The notes below the pieces were generated by a model. It saw only the letters and a list, made by a program, of their open reading frames with translations. It was not told where the DNA came from and ran no database searches. This document shows, piece by piece, positions 24,495-33,721 of a stretch of 64,000 nt of DNA (positions within the stretch are counted from its first letter, which is position 1; each line of letters begins with the position of its first letter). The DNA comes from Nitrospira sp. GTDB lineage: Bacteria; Nitrospirota; Nitrospiria; Nitrospirales; Nitrospiraceae. Where the stretch lies: contig SWDS01000006.1 of assembly GCA_005116745.1 (NCBI GenBank), forward strand, positions 545,222 to 609,221. The letters are read 5' to 3'. The translations under genes were made by a program, and so were the position numbers.

Positions 24495-27005
24495 ATGAAC
24501 CACATTGAAGCCCTCACGAGCCCTCACATTGTCACGAGTCCGATTCCTCCCGCCATCCTAGAGGAAATAGAAACCTTTGAGGCCGAAGCGCTGCGAACAG
24601 TGGCTGGGGAGATTTCTTCTGATCTCTTCAGACCTTTCCGCCTGCAGTATGGCATTTATGGGCAGCGCCAATCTGGTGTGCAGATGGTGCGGATCAAGAT
24701 TCCGTTCGGTGGGTTCAATGCGAATCAGCTGCGACGTGTGGCGGAGCTCACCGACCGCTATGCGACCGGGGTGGGTCATGTCACGACGAGACAGGATATC
24801 CAGCTGCACTTCGTGGAATTGAAGGATGTGCCAACCCTCATGCGTGGATTGGCCGAAGTTGGGCTCACCACCAGAGAGGCCTGCGCGAATACCGTGCGGA
24901 ATGTGACGGCGTGTCACCTCGCCGGCGTGTGCCAAGGCGAAGTCTTCGATGTGACGCCTTATGCGAAGACCGTCGCGTATCACCTATTACGGAACCCCTT
25001 GAACCAAAGTCTGCCGCGGAAGTTCAAAATTGCGTTTTCTGGCTGCAAACATGATTGTGCGCTGACCCCGATTCACGATATCGGCCTACTGGCCGTCAAG
25101 CGAGCTGACGGAGTCGTCGGTTTTCGAATGGTGGCAGGTGGCGGCTTGGGCTCTGCTCCACGGATTGCCCAACTGCTCCGTGAGTTCACACCGATGGAGG
25201 AACTGATTCCCAGTATCGAAGCCGTGATTAAAGTCTTCGATACCCTCGGCAATCGAAAAAATAGAAACAAGGCCCGGATGAAGTTCGTGATCGACAAGCT
25301 GGGTTTTGAGGAATTCAAACGGCGATGGGAAGCCGCCTATGTCGGCATGGGACACACGCTTCCCAAGAACGGACCGTTGACCCTGCTTCAGTATCAGGAT
25401 GAGCCCCCTCCGCTCCTCATGCCCACGAAAAATGGTCTGGTATATGGAAACGGGAACGGTCATGGCAATGGGGCCAGCACAATCGGTCATGAGACGCCGT
25501 TTGAGATGTGGAAACGGACCAATGTTGTGAAACAGAAGCAGGAGGGCTACGTCACAGCCGCCATCAAGCTGTTCATGGGGGATCTTACGGCTGAACAGAT
25601 GCTCTTCGTTGCTGATCTGGCCGAGCGTTATTCAAACGGAAATCTCCGTACCACCATCAATCAAAATATGGTGATTCGGTGGATTCCTGGCGATCGGATT
25701 GCCGATCTGTACGAGGATTTGGCATCTCGCGGGTTGGCGGATCCCGGCGCTGAACTGGTCGAAGACATTATTGCGTGCCCCGGCACTGACACCTGCGGGC
25801 TCGGGATTACGTCGTCCAAGGGACTTGCGAGGGCGTTGGCTGAAGTGTTTTCACCCGGTCGTGTGCCGGAAGATCTGGCAGGCGTCGATATCAAAATCAG
25901 CGGCTGCCATAACTCCTGCGCGCAGCACCACATTTCCACGATCGGGTTGCATGGGGTTGGAAAACGCCTTGGCGAGCATGTCGCGCCGCACTATGAATTG
26001 CATCTCGGTGGTTCGGTGAACGGCACGGCCAAGATCGGGCAGATGACCGTGAAGCTGCCGGCGAAATCCGTCCCTGCAGCGATCTCTCATTTGATCGACG
26101 TGTACCGGCGTGATCGCCAACCAGATGAGAATTTACCGAAGTTCATTACCCGTATGGGTAAGAGTAAGTTGAAGGATGAGCTGATTCCGTACACGATCGT
26201 TCCCTCCTTCAAGGAGGATTCCACCTTCTACTATGATTGGGAGGGGGAGGACGAATTTATCCTTGAAGATCTTGGCCCCGGAGAATGTGCCGGCGGCGCG
26301 CTGGAGATGATCGAGAATGGTATTCTGGAGGCCGATCAAGAACTGTATCAAGCTAAGTTGCTGGTCGAGAACCATCAATATTCCGTGTCGGTGAACAAAT
26401 CCTATCGCGCGGTGTTGGCCGCGGCGAAGGCGATGTTGGTGACCGAAGGGCTTGAGCCGTCGACCGACTCGGAAACGTTCATTGAATTTGACAGCCGGAT
26501 TGCGCAGAAAGGGGTCATCCCTGCGCAATATCGAGAGCTCAATAAGAAGGTCGGCGATCTCGGCCCAAAGGAGACGACCGCCGAGTCGGCGCGTGAAAAG
26601 ATGGTGTTTGCGAAGGGCTTCGTTGAGGCCTGCCGAGCTGCAACAGAACAGATGGGGAAAGATTTGAAGCTTGCTCCGGTCCAAGAGGCGGCCGCTCCAG
26701 TGAGGGATATTGCAGCGCAGGTCACGCCGGTCGTCACCGAGGTGAAACCTTTGGCTCCGGCTCCGACCGGTGCACGGGTCTACGATCTCCGTGGCGTCGC
26801 CTGCCCCATGAACTATGTGAAGACCAAGTTGAAGCTGGAAATGATGGATGCAGGTGAGAAGCTGGAAGTGTGGCTCGATGCGGGCGAGCCGATTAAGAAC
26901 GTGCCGATGAGCCTCAAGAACGACGGGCATAAGGTGCTGATCCAAGAGGCCTTGGAGCCGGAAGCATCGCATTATCGGATTCTGGTGGAAAAGGTCGAAG
27001 GGTAA
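24495..27005 (+). CDS. Siroheme sulfite/nitrite reductase fused to a TusA sulfur-carrier domain
   Basis: An 836-residue fusion. Residues 1-560 are a duplicated NiR/SiR hemoprotein of the ferredoxin type; the siroheme-[4Fe-4S] ligands are C428/C434 (CPGTDTC) and C471/C475 (CHNSC). Unusually, the first half also has a C-x5-C (C140/C146) and C-x3-C (C184/C188) pattern. A helical linker at about 610-740 (SYRAVLAAAKAML; REKMVFAKGFVEAC) may be HEPN-like. Residues 760-836 are a TusA-like domain (YDLRGVACPMNYVK, active Cys 770). It follows an Rrf2 regulator and precedes APS reductase, so sulfite is the likely substrate. The TusA tail suggests sulfur transfer or delivery. Nitrite reduction is an alternative. 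Confidence 0.88.
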   Translation: MNHIEALTSPHIVTSPIPPAILEEIETFEAEALRTVAGEISSDLFRPFRLQYGIYGQRQSGVQMVRIKIPFGGFNANQLRRVAELTDRYATGVGHVTTRQDIQLHFVELKDVPTLMRGLAEVGLTTREACANTVRNVTACHLAGVCQGEVFDVTPYAKTVAYHLLRNPLNQSLPRKFKIAFSGCKHDCALTPIHDIGLLAVKRADGVVGFRMVAGGGLGSAPRIAQLLREFTPMEELIPSIEAVIKVFDTLGNRKNRNKARMKFVIDKLGFEEFKRRWEAAYVGMGHTLPKNGPLTLLQYQDEPPPLLMPTKNGLVYGNGNGHGNGASTIGHETPFEMWKRTNVVKQKQEGYVTAAIKLFMGDLTAEQMLFVADLAERYSNGNLRTTINQNMVIRWIPGDRIADLYEDLASRGLADPGAELVEDIIACPGTDTCGLGITSSKGLARALAEVFSPGRVPEDLAGVDIKISGCHNSCAQHHISTIGLHGVGKRLGEHVAPHYELHLGGSVNGTAKIGQMTVKLPAKSVPAAISHLIDVYRRDRQPDENLPKFITRMGKSKLKDELIPYTIVPSFKEDSTFYYDWEGEDEFILEDLGPGECAGGALEMIENGILEADQELYQAKLLVENHQYSVSVNKSYRAVLAAAKAMLVTEGLEPSTDSETFIEFDSRIAQKGVIPAQYRELNKKVGDLGPKETTAESAREKMVFAKGFVEACRAATEQMGKDLKLAPVQEAAAPVRDIAAQVTPVVTEVKPLAPAPTGARVYDLRGVACPMNYVKTKLKLEMMDAGEKLEVWLDAGEPIKNVPMSLKNDGHKVLIQEALEPEASHYRILVEKVEG

Positions 27006-27019
27006 AGGGGCGGATTGCC

Positions 27020-27736
27020 ATGACCGTCACTGGCCGTTCTGAACTGGTCCAAGAGCTCAAAGCCTGGAGCGCATCTTTTGAGACGAAGATGCCTCAAGAT
27101 GTGCTGGCGGCTGCTATCGAGCGATACGGGCAGAAGATGGTTCTCGCCTGTAGCTTTGGGGCGGAGGACGTGGTTCTCGTCGATATGGTGCATCGCATCG
27201 ATCCCGCAGTACCGTTGTTTTATCTCGATACCGATTTTTTGTTTCCCGAGACGTATGCCACGCGGGATCGGATCATCGAAAGGTACCAGCTGAAACCAGC
27301 GCAAGTGATCCAAGTGAAGTCATTGCTGACACCACAGCAACAAGCAGAGTCCCATGGTGACGCCCTGTGGGCCAGCCATCCAGATCAGTGCTGTCAATTG
27401 CGGAAGGTCGAGCCACTGACTCGCGTCCTGAAAGGTTATGATGCCTGGATCACGGGCATTAGGCGGGATCAAGCACCGTCCCGTGCGAATGCCGGTTTGA
27501 TCGAGTGGGACGAGAAATTTACATTGATCAAGGTGAACCCACTGGCTCGATGGACGTGGGCCGATGTGTGGAGCTACATCACGGTCTACGAAGTTCCCTA
27601 CAATCCGCTCCACGATCACAACTATCCCAGTATTGGGTGCACGTACTGCACAGCACCCGTGGCGCCTGGCGATGATCCGCGCGCCGGGCGCTGGAAGAAC
27701 TTTACCAAAACCGAGTGTGGATTACATAAGGCGTAA
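27020..27736 (+). CDS. cysH: Adenylyl-sulfate (APS) reductase, Fe-S type
   Basis: A 238-residue PP-loop-type reductase: CSFGAEDVVLVDM (SFGAED loop), FYLDTDFLFPETY, TGIRRDQAPSRA. The C124-C125 pair (DQCCQLRK) and C207-x2-C210 (GCTYC) bind a [4Fe-4S] cluster, the mark of APS rather than PAPS reductase, and the catalytic Cys is in KTECGLH near residue 233. It reduces APS to sulfite using thioredoxin or similar, so a PAPS step is not needed. The gene follows the sulfite reductase by 14 bases. Confidence 0.94.
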   Translation: MTVTGRSELVQELKAWSASFETKMPQDVLAAAIERYGQKMVLACSFGAEDVVLVDMVHRIDPAVPLFYLDTDFLFPETYATRDRIIERYQLKPAQVIQVKSLLTPQQQAESHGDALWASHPDQCCQLRKVEPLTRVLKGYDAWITGIRRDQAPSRANAGLIEWDEKFTLIKVNPLARWTWADVWSYITVYEVPYNPLHDHNYPSIGCTYCTAPVAPGDDPRAGRWKNFTKTECGLHKA

Positions 27737-27737
27737 C

Positions 27738-28778
27738 ATGCCGATTCAAGAGATCCTTGCCAAGATCGCCAAAGGGCCAAAAGCTTCCAAAGACCTGACA
27801 TGGGATGAGTGTAAGCAGGCGATGAAGGCGTTGATTGAAGGGGAAGCCACGCCGGCACAGGTCGGAGCTTTTCTCATCGCTATGCGGTTTAAGTCAGAGT
27901 CAGTCACTGAACTTGCGGCATTGACGGCTGCGGCACGTCAGTATGTGCCAGCCCTTGCAGTGTCGAAAGATTTAGCACTCGTTGATGTGCCGAGTTATGC
28001 CGGGAAGCAGGATACATTTCATGCCATCGTTGCTGCCTCGATCGTTGCGGTTTCAGCTGGAGCCGCAGTGTTGATGCATGGGTACGACGGCATTCCTGGG
28101 CGTCCAGGTACTGCTGGGGTACTGAAGGCCTTAGGGATTTCGGTGGATGCAGACCCTAAGCGGGTGAGTGAACAAGTACACAGGAACGGTTTCGCCTATC
28201 TCGATATCGGACTCTATCATCCACCTGTGTACCGATTCTTGGAGATGCGCCAAGAGCTCGGTGTCAGGAACGTGTTTCATCCGATTGCCAGGTTGTTGAA
28301 CCCTGCTCGGGCTAAAGCGCAGGTGGTGGGATTGTCGCATCCACCGCACTTCGAGAAAACGGCTGAAGCGCTAGGAATGCTCGGGTGTCCGCGGGGGATG
28401 GTGATTCGTGGCGTCGAGGGCGATCCGGAGTTGTCTGCCTCCATGGCGACGAGAGTTCTGGAGCTTCGCGATGAACGCATCAGACCGCTGGAGATCACTC
28501 CGAAAGATTTTGGACTGACCTTTATTCCATCGCGCGAGATGGCCGGGTTTCCCCCCGATCAGCGAGAAAAGGAGGCGGATCTGCTCCGCCATATTCTTCA
28601 GAATCGGGTGCAGGGCGGGCCAAAAGAGTGGGTCCTCATGAACGCCGCGATGTTACTGTACGCAGCGGGGAAAGGGACGTCGTTTTCGACCTGCTTCCCG
28701 GCGGCGCGCGAAGCCATTGAGAGTGGCGCGGCGGTGCGTAAGCTTGATGACTTGGTGCGACAGCAGGTCGCAGTGTAG
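27738..28778 (+). CDS. TrpD2-like protein (anthranilate phosphoribosyltransferase family)
   Basis: 346 residues from the ATG one base after the cysH stop. It has the two-domain phosphoribosyltransferase fold: helical N-domain ([31 protein letters not shown], in parts), then [17 protein letters not shown] in place of the TrpD glycine-rich PRPP loop, and [16 protein letters not shown] for the usual NRSVSS-type segment. These replacements mark the TrpD2/YbiB branch, whose E. coli member binds nucleic acid and is not a tryptophan enzyme. Its place within the sulfate operon suggests a sulfur- or nucleotide-linked role. No catalytic call is made. Confidence 0.85.
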   Translation: MPIQEILAKIAKGPKASKDLTWDECKQAMKALIEGEATPAQVGAFLIAMRFKSESVTELAALTAAARQYVPALAVSKDLALVDVPSYAGKQDTFHAIVAASIVAVSAGAAVLMHGYDGIPGRPGTAGVLKALGISVDADPKRVSEQVHRNGFAYLDIGLYHPPVYRFLEMRQELGVRNVFHPIARLLNPARAKAQVVGLSHPPHFEKTAEALGMLGCPRGMVIRGVEGDPELSASMATRVLELRDERIRPLEITPKDFGLTFIPSREMAGFPPDQREKEADLLRHILQNRVQGGPKEWVLMNAAMLLYAAGKGTSFSTCFPAAREAIESGAAVRKLDDLVRQQVAV

Positions 28779-28803
28779 GACGAAAGGCGGAAGGATTTGG
28801 GGT

Positions 28804-29601
28804 ATGAAACACCTGCGGCAACTGGAAGATCAAAGCGTCTATATTCTCCGAGAAGCCTACAAACATTTCAATAATCTCGCCATGCTCTGGTCCATGGGGA
28901 AGGACTCGACGGTGCTCTTGTGGCTGGCCCGCAAGGCCTTTTTCGGGCATGTCCCGTTTCCGCTCCTGCATGTCGATACCAGTTACAAAATTCCGGCAAT
29001 GATTGAATATCGCGACCGTCTCGCTCGAGAATGGCGATTGGATTTGGTCGTTGGCCAGAACAAAGAGGCCCTGGCGGCGGGTATGAACCACACGATGGGC
29101 CGCGTCGTCTGTTGCACCGCCTTAAAAACGAACGGTCTCAAGCAACTCTTGGAGCACAAGGGATACACCGGCGTCATCCTCGGTGTCCGCGCAGACGAAG
29201 AGGGCACAAGGGCCAAGGAGCGATACTTTTCCCCGCGCGATAAGCACGGAGATTGGGACTTTCGGGATCAGCCGCCTGAGCTCTGGGACCAGTATAAGAC
29301 CACATTTCCGCCCGGTACGCACATTCGGATTCATCCGCTTTTGGACTGGACTGAAATCAATATTTGGGAATACATCAAGCTCGAAAATATTCCCTTCATC
29401 GACTTGTACCTCGATAAAGGTGAGGGGATACGTTACCGCAGCCTTGGGTGTGCTCCCTGCACCACACCAATCAAGTCTACGGCCAAGACGGTGGACGAGA
29501 TCATCGAAGAACTTCGCCACACCACCGTGGCCGAGCGGTCAGGCCGAGCGCAGGACGAAGGTCGGGGGATGGAGCTGCTCCGCAAAGATGGATACATGTA
29601 A
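28804..29601 (+). CDS. cysD: Sulfate adenylyltransferase subunit 2
   Basis: 265 residues, start at ATG 28804 matching the family opening ([17 protein letters not shown]). PP-loop signature [19 protein letters not shown], substrate region [36 protein letters not shown] and the C-terminal [21 protein letters not shown]. With CysN it makes APS from sulfate and ATP. About 140 bases with two hairpins separate it from cysN, which is unusual for this pair. Confidence 0.97.
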   Translation: MKHLRQLEDQSVYILREAYKHFNNLAMLWSMGKDSTVLLWLARKAFFGHVPFPLLHVDTSYKIPAMIEYRDRLAREWRLDLVVGQNKEALAAGMNHTMGRVVCCTALKTNGLKQLLEHKGYTGVILGVRADEEGTRAKERYFSPRDKHGDWDFRDQPPELWDQYKTTFPPGTHIRIHPLLDWTEINIWEYIKLENIPFIDLYLDKGEGIRYRSLGCAPCTTPIKSTAKTVDEIIEELRHTTVAERSGRAQDEGRGMELLRKDGYM

Positions 29602-29655
29602 GCAGAATGCTGAAACGAGCATCCAGCTTCGTTCTCGGATCGAAACAATCCTCAA

Positions 29656-29722
29656 CGTACCCAAGAGGGTACGCCTCCGGTTGTTTCTCACCTGCGGCCT
29701 CGCTGGTCTGCCCGTTTGGGCA
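29656..29722 (+). repeat. Hairpin-rich intergenic element between cysD and cysN
   Basis: Two perfect small inverted repeats occur: CGTACCC-AAGA-GGGTACG (29656-29673) and TGCCC-GTTT-GGGCA (29709-29722), with a GC-rich CTCACCTGCGGCCTCGCTGG between. The block looks like a dispersed REP/MITE-type element, but no second copy was found in this window. Confidence 0.4.
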
Positions 29723-29738
29723 TTCTGAAGAATAAATT

Positions 29739-31577
29739 ATGACAACTACCAAGCCGTCTGAAAATTTGAATATCGTGATCGTCGGCCATGTGGATCATGG
29801 CAAGTCCACGTTGCTCGGCCGACTGTATGCCGATACCGGCTCTCTCCCTGACGGGAAGTTGGAGAAAGTGCAGGCTATCTGCAAGCAACAGGGGAAGGAC
29901 TTCGAATATGCCTTCCTCTTCGACGCCTTTCTCGAAGAGCAGGAGCAAGGGATTACGATCGATACGGCTCGCACGTTTTTCATGTGGAAGGGTCGGCAAT
30001 ACATCATCATTGATGCGCCCGGGCACAAAGAATTTCTCAAGAACATGATTTCCGGCGCAGCGCGGGCCGAGGCGGCACTGTTGCTCATTGATGCGTTGGA
30101 AGGCGTGAAAGAGCAGTCCAAGAAGCACGGCTATCTCTTGTCGTTGCTGGGCGTCCGACAGTTTGCGGTGGTGGTCAATAAGATGGATTTGGTGGGCTAT
30201 CGGCAAGACGTGTTCGAGGGGATTGAAAAAGAGTATCGTGAATTTCTGGGGCAGTTCAAAGCGGTGCCGTTGCAGTTCATTCCAGTGAGTGCCAAGCTCG
30301 GCGACAACATCGCCAATCGCAGCGAGCAGATGCCCTGGTATACCGGCGCGACCGTCCTGGAAACGCTCGGTGGGTTCCAGAAAGAAGCGGCCCGTTCGGA
30401 ACAACCTCTCCGAATGCCGGTACAGGACGTCTATAAGTTTGATGCGCGCCGGATCATCACGGGTCGTATTGCCGCCGGGCAGTTAAAAGTCGGCGATCAT
30501 CTCGTGTTCTCGCCCTCGAACAAACGCGCCAATATCCGGACGGTGGAGGCTTTCAATATTGAGCCGCAACCGACAGTGGGCCAGGCAGGGCAATCGATCG
30601 GTGTGACGCTCGATGACCAGATCTTTGTGGAGCGTGGGGAGATCGCCTCGCACCAGGAGCACCTTCCGTCCGTCTCCACGGCCTTTCGGGCTAATCTGTT
30701 TTGGCTCGGCAAGAGGCCGCTGGAAAAAGAGCGCAAATATCTCTTGCGCGTGGCGACGAAAGAAGTGGACTGCGAGGTGGCGTCGATCCATCGGATTATC
30801 GATACGATGGACTTGGCTCAGCAACAGGGCAGCAATACGGTGAATAAGAATCAGGTAGCGGAATTGACCTTGCGCACTAAAACGCCGGTGGCGTTTGACC
30901 TCTCGGCGTCGTTCGAGGCTACGGGCCGGTTTGTGTTGGTCGACGAATACGATATTGCGGGCGGGGGCATCATTACCGAACTGGTCCATGACGATCAGGA
31001 ATTTCTCCGCGAAGAAGCCAGGCGGCGCGATTTTGCGTGGGTCAAGGGCGAGGTCACAGTTGAAGACCGAGCACAACAGTATGGCCATCGAGCCGCAGTG
31101 GTCCTGATTACCGGGGGACGACATACTGGCAAATCATTCCTGGCCAGAAAGCTTGAAGGCCGTCTCGTCGCGGACGGACGCCATGCCTACCTATTGGACG
31201 GAGAAAATCTGCGTCGTGGGTTGGATGCGGATCTGAACGAGGAAGAGCGGGGACAGACAACGGAAATGGCTCGACGCTATGGCGAAGTGGCGCGTCTCCT
31301 CACCGACACGGGCCTCATCGTGGTGTCCACCACCAATCCCTTCGGCCTCGCCTACCAAGAAGCTGCACAGGCGATTAGGACACTCGTCCACCCCGCACCG
31401 GTCATTGCCGTCCACATGAGTAAGACAGAAGAAGAGCCTCCGCCAAATACCGACGTCGTCCTCTCAGGCCCTACCGATTTCGATGGCGCCACCGCTCGCA
31501 TCATCGATGAATTGAAACGCCGAGGCGTCCTGGCTCAGGCGATCGGGGCGAAGCCGGTCTTTCAATATTCGATTTAG
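29739..31577 (+). CDS. cysN: Sulfate adenylyltransferase subunit 1 with degenerate C-terminal APS-kinase domain
   Basis: A 612-residue NodQ-like fusion. Residues 1-~430 are the CysN GTPase: [22 protein letters not shown] and NKMD, followed by two beta-barrel domains. GTP hydrolysis drives APS formation by CysD. Residues ~455-612 resemble APS kinase: Walker [31 protein letters not shown]. But the domain is short and lacks the FTGIDxPYExP lid that contacts APS. Because APS reductase is encoded nearby, PAPS is dispensable and the tail may be relict or regulatory. Confidence 0.92.
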   Translation: MTTTKPSENLNIVIVGHVDHGKSTLLGRLYADTGSLPDGKLEKVQAICKQQGKDFEYAFLFDAFLEEQEQGITIDTARTFFMWKGRQYIIIDAPGHKEFLKNMISGAARAEAALLLIDALEGVKEQSKKHGYLLSLLGVRQFAVVVNKMDLVGYRQDVFEGIEKEYREFLGQFKAVPLQFIPVSAKLGDNIANRSEQMPWYTGATVLETLGGFQKEAARSEQPLRMPVQDVYKFDARRIITGRIAAGQLKVGDHLVFSPSNKRANIRTVEAFNIEPQPTVGQAGQSIGVTLDDQIFVERGEIASHQEHLPSVSTAFRANLFWLGKRPLEKERKYLLRVATKEVDCEVASIHRIIDTMDLAQQQGSNTVNKNQVAELTLRTKTPVAFDLSASFEATGRFVLVDEYDIAGGGIITELVHDDQEFLREEARRRDFAWVKGEVTVEDRAQQYGHRAAVVLITGGRHTGKSFLARKLEGRLVADGRHAYLLDGENLRRGLDADLNEEERGQTTEMARRYGEVARLLTDTGLIVVSTTNPFGLAYQEAAQAIRTLVHPAPVIAVHMSKTEEEPPPNTDVVLSGPTDFDGATARIIDELKRRGVLAQAIGAKPVFQYSI

Positions 31578-31700
31578 CCAGCCCATCAGTTCGAACCCCT
31601 CGAAGACGATGGCGCAAGACCCACCCCTTGACGGCTTTCCCTATTCAGCCATATTCTGCTGCGGCGTGCTAGGTTGCTCTCCTTAGCGAAGGTGATTGTC

Positions 31701-32267
31701 ATGCAGGGCAAGGACCCGTACTTGGCGCTCCTCGGGTTATTCATCCTTGGCACCGTGTTCCTCTTCTGTGGCGAAGGTTCAGTCACGTCGCCTCCACCGG
31801 TTGCATTGGAAAACCCGGCTGAAATTCCTCCACCGATTCCGAAAATCATCGAGCCACGGCCATCACCAGTACCACCGGTACCAGCATCAGCCGTGCTCAA
31901 AAAGAAGATTGATGAGCTGCTGATGGGGACAACGATGATGTTCCGAATCAACAGCGCCACGCTGCTGCCGGAGGGGAAAGCTGTCCTGAATGGTGTGGCC
32001 ACGATTTTACAAGAAGATCCCACGGCTGCCTTTGAAGTTGGCGGGCATACAGACAACGTCGGACCGGAGGCCACGAATCGGATCCTCTCGGAACAGCGGG
32101 CCAAGGCCGTCGTCGACTATCTGATCTCAAAGGGGATCGTTGCTGATCGTCTGGCTCCCAAAGGATATGGAGCGTCACGACCGATCATCGAGAATTCTAC
32201 CGAGGAGGGGCGCCAGCAAAACCGACAGATCGAATTCTCCATCGGACCCAAGGGAGAGCAGTCGTGA
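31701..32267 (+). CDS. OmpA-family peptidoglycan-binding envelope protein
   Basis: 188 residues from ATG 31701, which has GAAGG eight bases upstream. An N-terminal membrane segment (YLALLGLFILGTVFLFCG) could be a lipoprotein or anchor signal. A Pro-rich linker (PPPIPK; SPVPPVPAS) spans the periplasm. The OmpA C-terminal domain runs from about 80 with FEVGGHTDNVGPEATNR, LSEQRAKAVVDYLISKG and KGYGASRPI; the Asp and Arg that bind diaminopimelate are present. It probably anchors the envelope. It precedes the helix-hairpin-helix gene with no gap. Confidence 0.88.
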   Translation: MQGKDPYLALLGLFILGTVFLFCGEGSVTSPPPVALENPAEIPPPIPKIIEPRPSPVPPVPASAVLKKKIDELLMGTTMMFRINSATLLPEGKAVLNGVATILQEDPTAAFEVGGHTDNVGPEATNRILSEQRAKAVVDYLISKGIVADRLAPKGYGASRPIIENSTEEGRQQNRQIEFSIGPKGEQS

Positions 32268-33422
32268 TGTTTGCGCACTGGACATGCTGGCTTTGGACGA
32301 TGGTGGGGGCTGGTTTCCTGGGCTGTGATCACCGATCTTCGTGCGCAGATGACTGAGCTCCGGGCCTCGGTGTTGGAGGCCTGTGAAGGGGTTGTCGGGA
32401 AGCGGATCGTGACTCCCACGGAACAGAATGGGGAGGTGCCGCTCGACAATCCAGAGAAGCTAGTCCGGATCAAGGCCGTAGAAAGCGAAGTGGCCGTGAT
32501 CGCGGAACTTCGTGCACAGATTGCTGAACTCCTGGCCCTGTCTGCACAGGGCAGTGAGCAGGTTGTCGAGAAGCAGGTGGAGACTCCCGCTGAACAGATG
32601 GTCGTGCAGAATGGAGACGTGCCGGTTGAAATGATCAGCGCACACACCGGGGATCTGGTCCAGGCCGGTGCTATTGAGCCGTCGGATGAGGGACAAGCGG
32701 TCGGCGAGTCGCCCGATGACCTGAAACACATCCGTGGGGTCGGGCCGGCGTTAGAACGGTTCCTGCACAAGCGGGGCGTCTTCTGGTTCAGCCAGGTGGC
32801 GACCTGGAACCAAGCAGACATCGACAAATTCGAGTTTCTCTTACCCAACTTTGGGGGACGCATCCAACGAGAGAGCTGGGTGCGCAGCGCACAGGTCGAG
32901 TACTACAAGAAATATAAGCAGTGGCTGGGCGACGGCGAGCCCCCGAGTGAGAGCCCCGATGTTCGGGCGCAGATGGCTGAGCTTCCAGTTGTGTCTTCAC
33001 AGGTTGGTGAGAAGGTTGTCGAGATGCGGGTCGAGACTCCCGCTGAACAGATTGTCGTGCAGAATGGAGATGTGTCGGTTGAAACGATCAGCGCATATAC
33101 CGGGGATCTGGACCAGGTCGGGGTCATGGAGCCGTCGGAGGAGGGGCAAGCGGTCGGCGAGTCGCCCGATGACCTGAAACACATCCGCGGGGTCGGGCCG
33201 GCGTTAGAACGGTTTCTGCACAAGCGGGGCGTCTTCTGGTTCAGCCAGGTGGCAACCTGGAGTCACGCGGACATCGACAAATTCGAGTTCCTCTTGCCCA
33301 ACTTTGGTGGGCGCATCCAGCGAGAGAACTGGGTGCGCAGTGCCAGGGTCGAGCATTACAAGAAGTATAAGCAGTGGCTAGGCGACGATGGACCCACAAG
33401 TACGGCGCCGGATGCACACTAA
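32268..33422 (+). CDS. Membrane-anchored protein with tandem helix-hairpin-helix repeats, probable frameshift
   Basis: ATG 32268 opens MFAHWTCWLWTMVGAGFLG, a membrane segment, but this frame stops at 32360. From about 32325 the rest continues in another frame as a hydrophilic protein of about 360 residues. A one-base indel in a G run would join them (GFLG-WAVITDL). The body has two nearly identical units of 151 residues, each with a coiled-coil/acidic stretch (VETPAEQ, VQNGDV) and a flap-endonuclease-like helix-hairpin-helix domain (DDLKHIRGVGPALERFL; FLLPNFGGRIQRE), plus a partial third at the start. Such HhH domains occur at the tails of NuoE and other proteins. The function is unknown. Confidence 0.7.
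   Translation, partial: CLRTGHAGFGRWWGLVSWAVITDLRAQMTELRASVLEACEGVVGKRIVTPTEQNGEVPLDNPEKLVRIKAVESEVAVIAELRAQIAELLALSAQGSEQVVEKQVETPAEQMVVQNGDVPVEMISAHTGDLVQAGAIEPSDEGQAVGESPDDLKHIRGVGPALERFLHKRGVFWFSQVATWNQADIDKFEFLLPNFGGRIQRESWVRSAQVEYYKKYKQWLGDGEPPSESPDVRAQMAELPVVSSQVGEKVVEMRVETPAEQIVVQNGDVSVETISAYTGDLDQVGVMEPSEEGQAVGESPDDLKHIRGVGPALERFLHKRGVFWFSQVATWSHADIDKFEFLLPNFGGRIQRENWVRSARVEHYKKYKQWLGDDGPTSTAPDAH
32562..33387 (+). repeat. Tandem coding repeat, two units of 453-bp period
   Basis: 32562-32934 and 33015-33387 align without gaps at roughly nine bases in ten, offset by 453 bases (151 codons). Similarity continues weakly upstream of each unit, and 32334-32450 is a partial, more diverged copy. 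The high identity implies recent duplication or gene conversion. Confidence 0.85.
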
Positions 33423-33721
33423 GATGGCTGTTCATTGCGAAAGCCATTGGAGGAGGCTGGGCCTCCGTACCCTGCGGATTCGCCCCTCCCATATTGGAAT
33501 CCAGCATTGCCTGCATAACAAGCCATTGCAGCCGACCGCCCAGAGTACGAGCGTTGTGGGTCTCTTCCATTGCTTCACTCCTCCGGTGTCAGCTGAGCGG
33601 TGGCGTTAGCCATCGGAATCTGTGCCATCTGGTGGGCTGGATGTGTGAGTTTGACTCACCAGAAATCCATGTGTTACGGTCAACCTCTGTCAATTCGCAC
33701 AGTTAGCAATGGATTCCCTTT

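Noticed and set aside
26133-26972. 279-residue minus-strand frame
   Set aside because: It is antisense to the C-terminal part of the sulfite reductase-TusA fusion and shows no domain of its own.
32117-32863. 248-residue minus-strand frame with repeats
   Set aside because: It mirrors the duplicated helix-hairpin-helix gene, so its repeats are only the reverse image of that duplication.
32562-33387. CRISPR-like or mobile repeat
   Set aside because: The repeat period is 453 bases, in frame, and codes for a known HhH domain, so it is a coding duplication.
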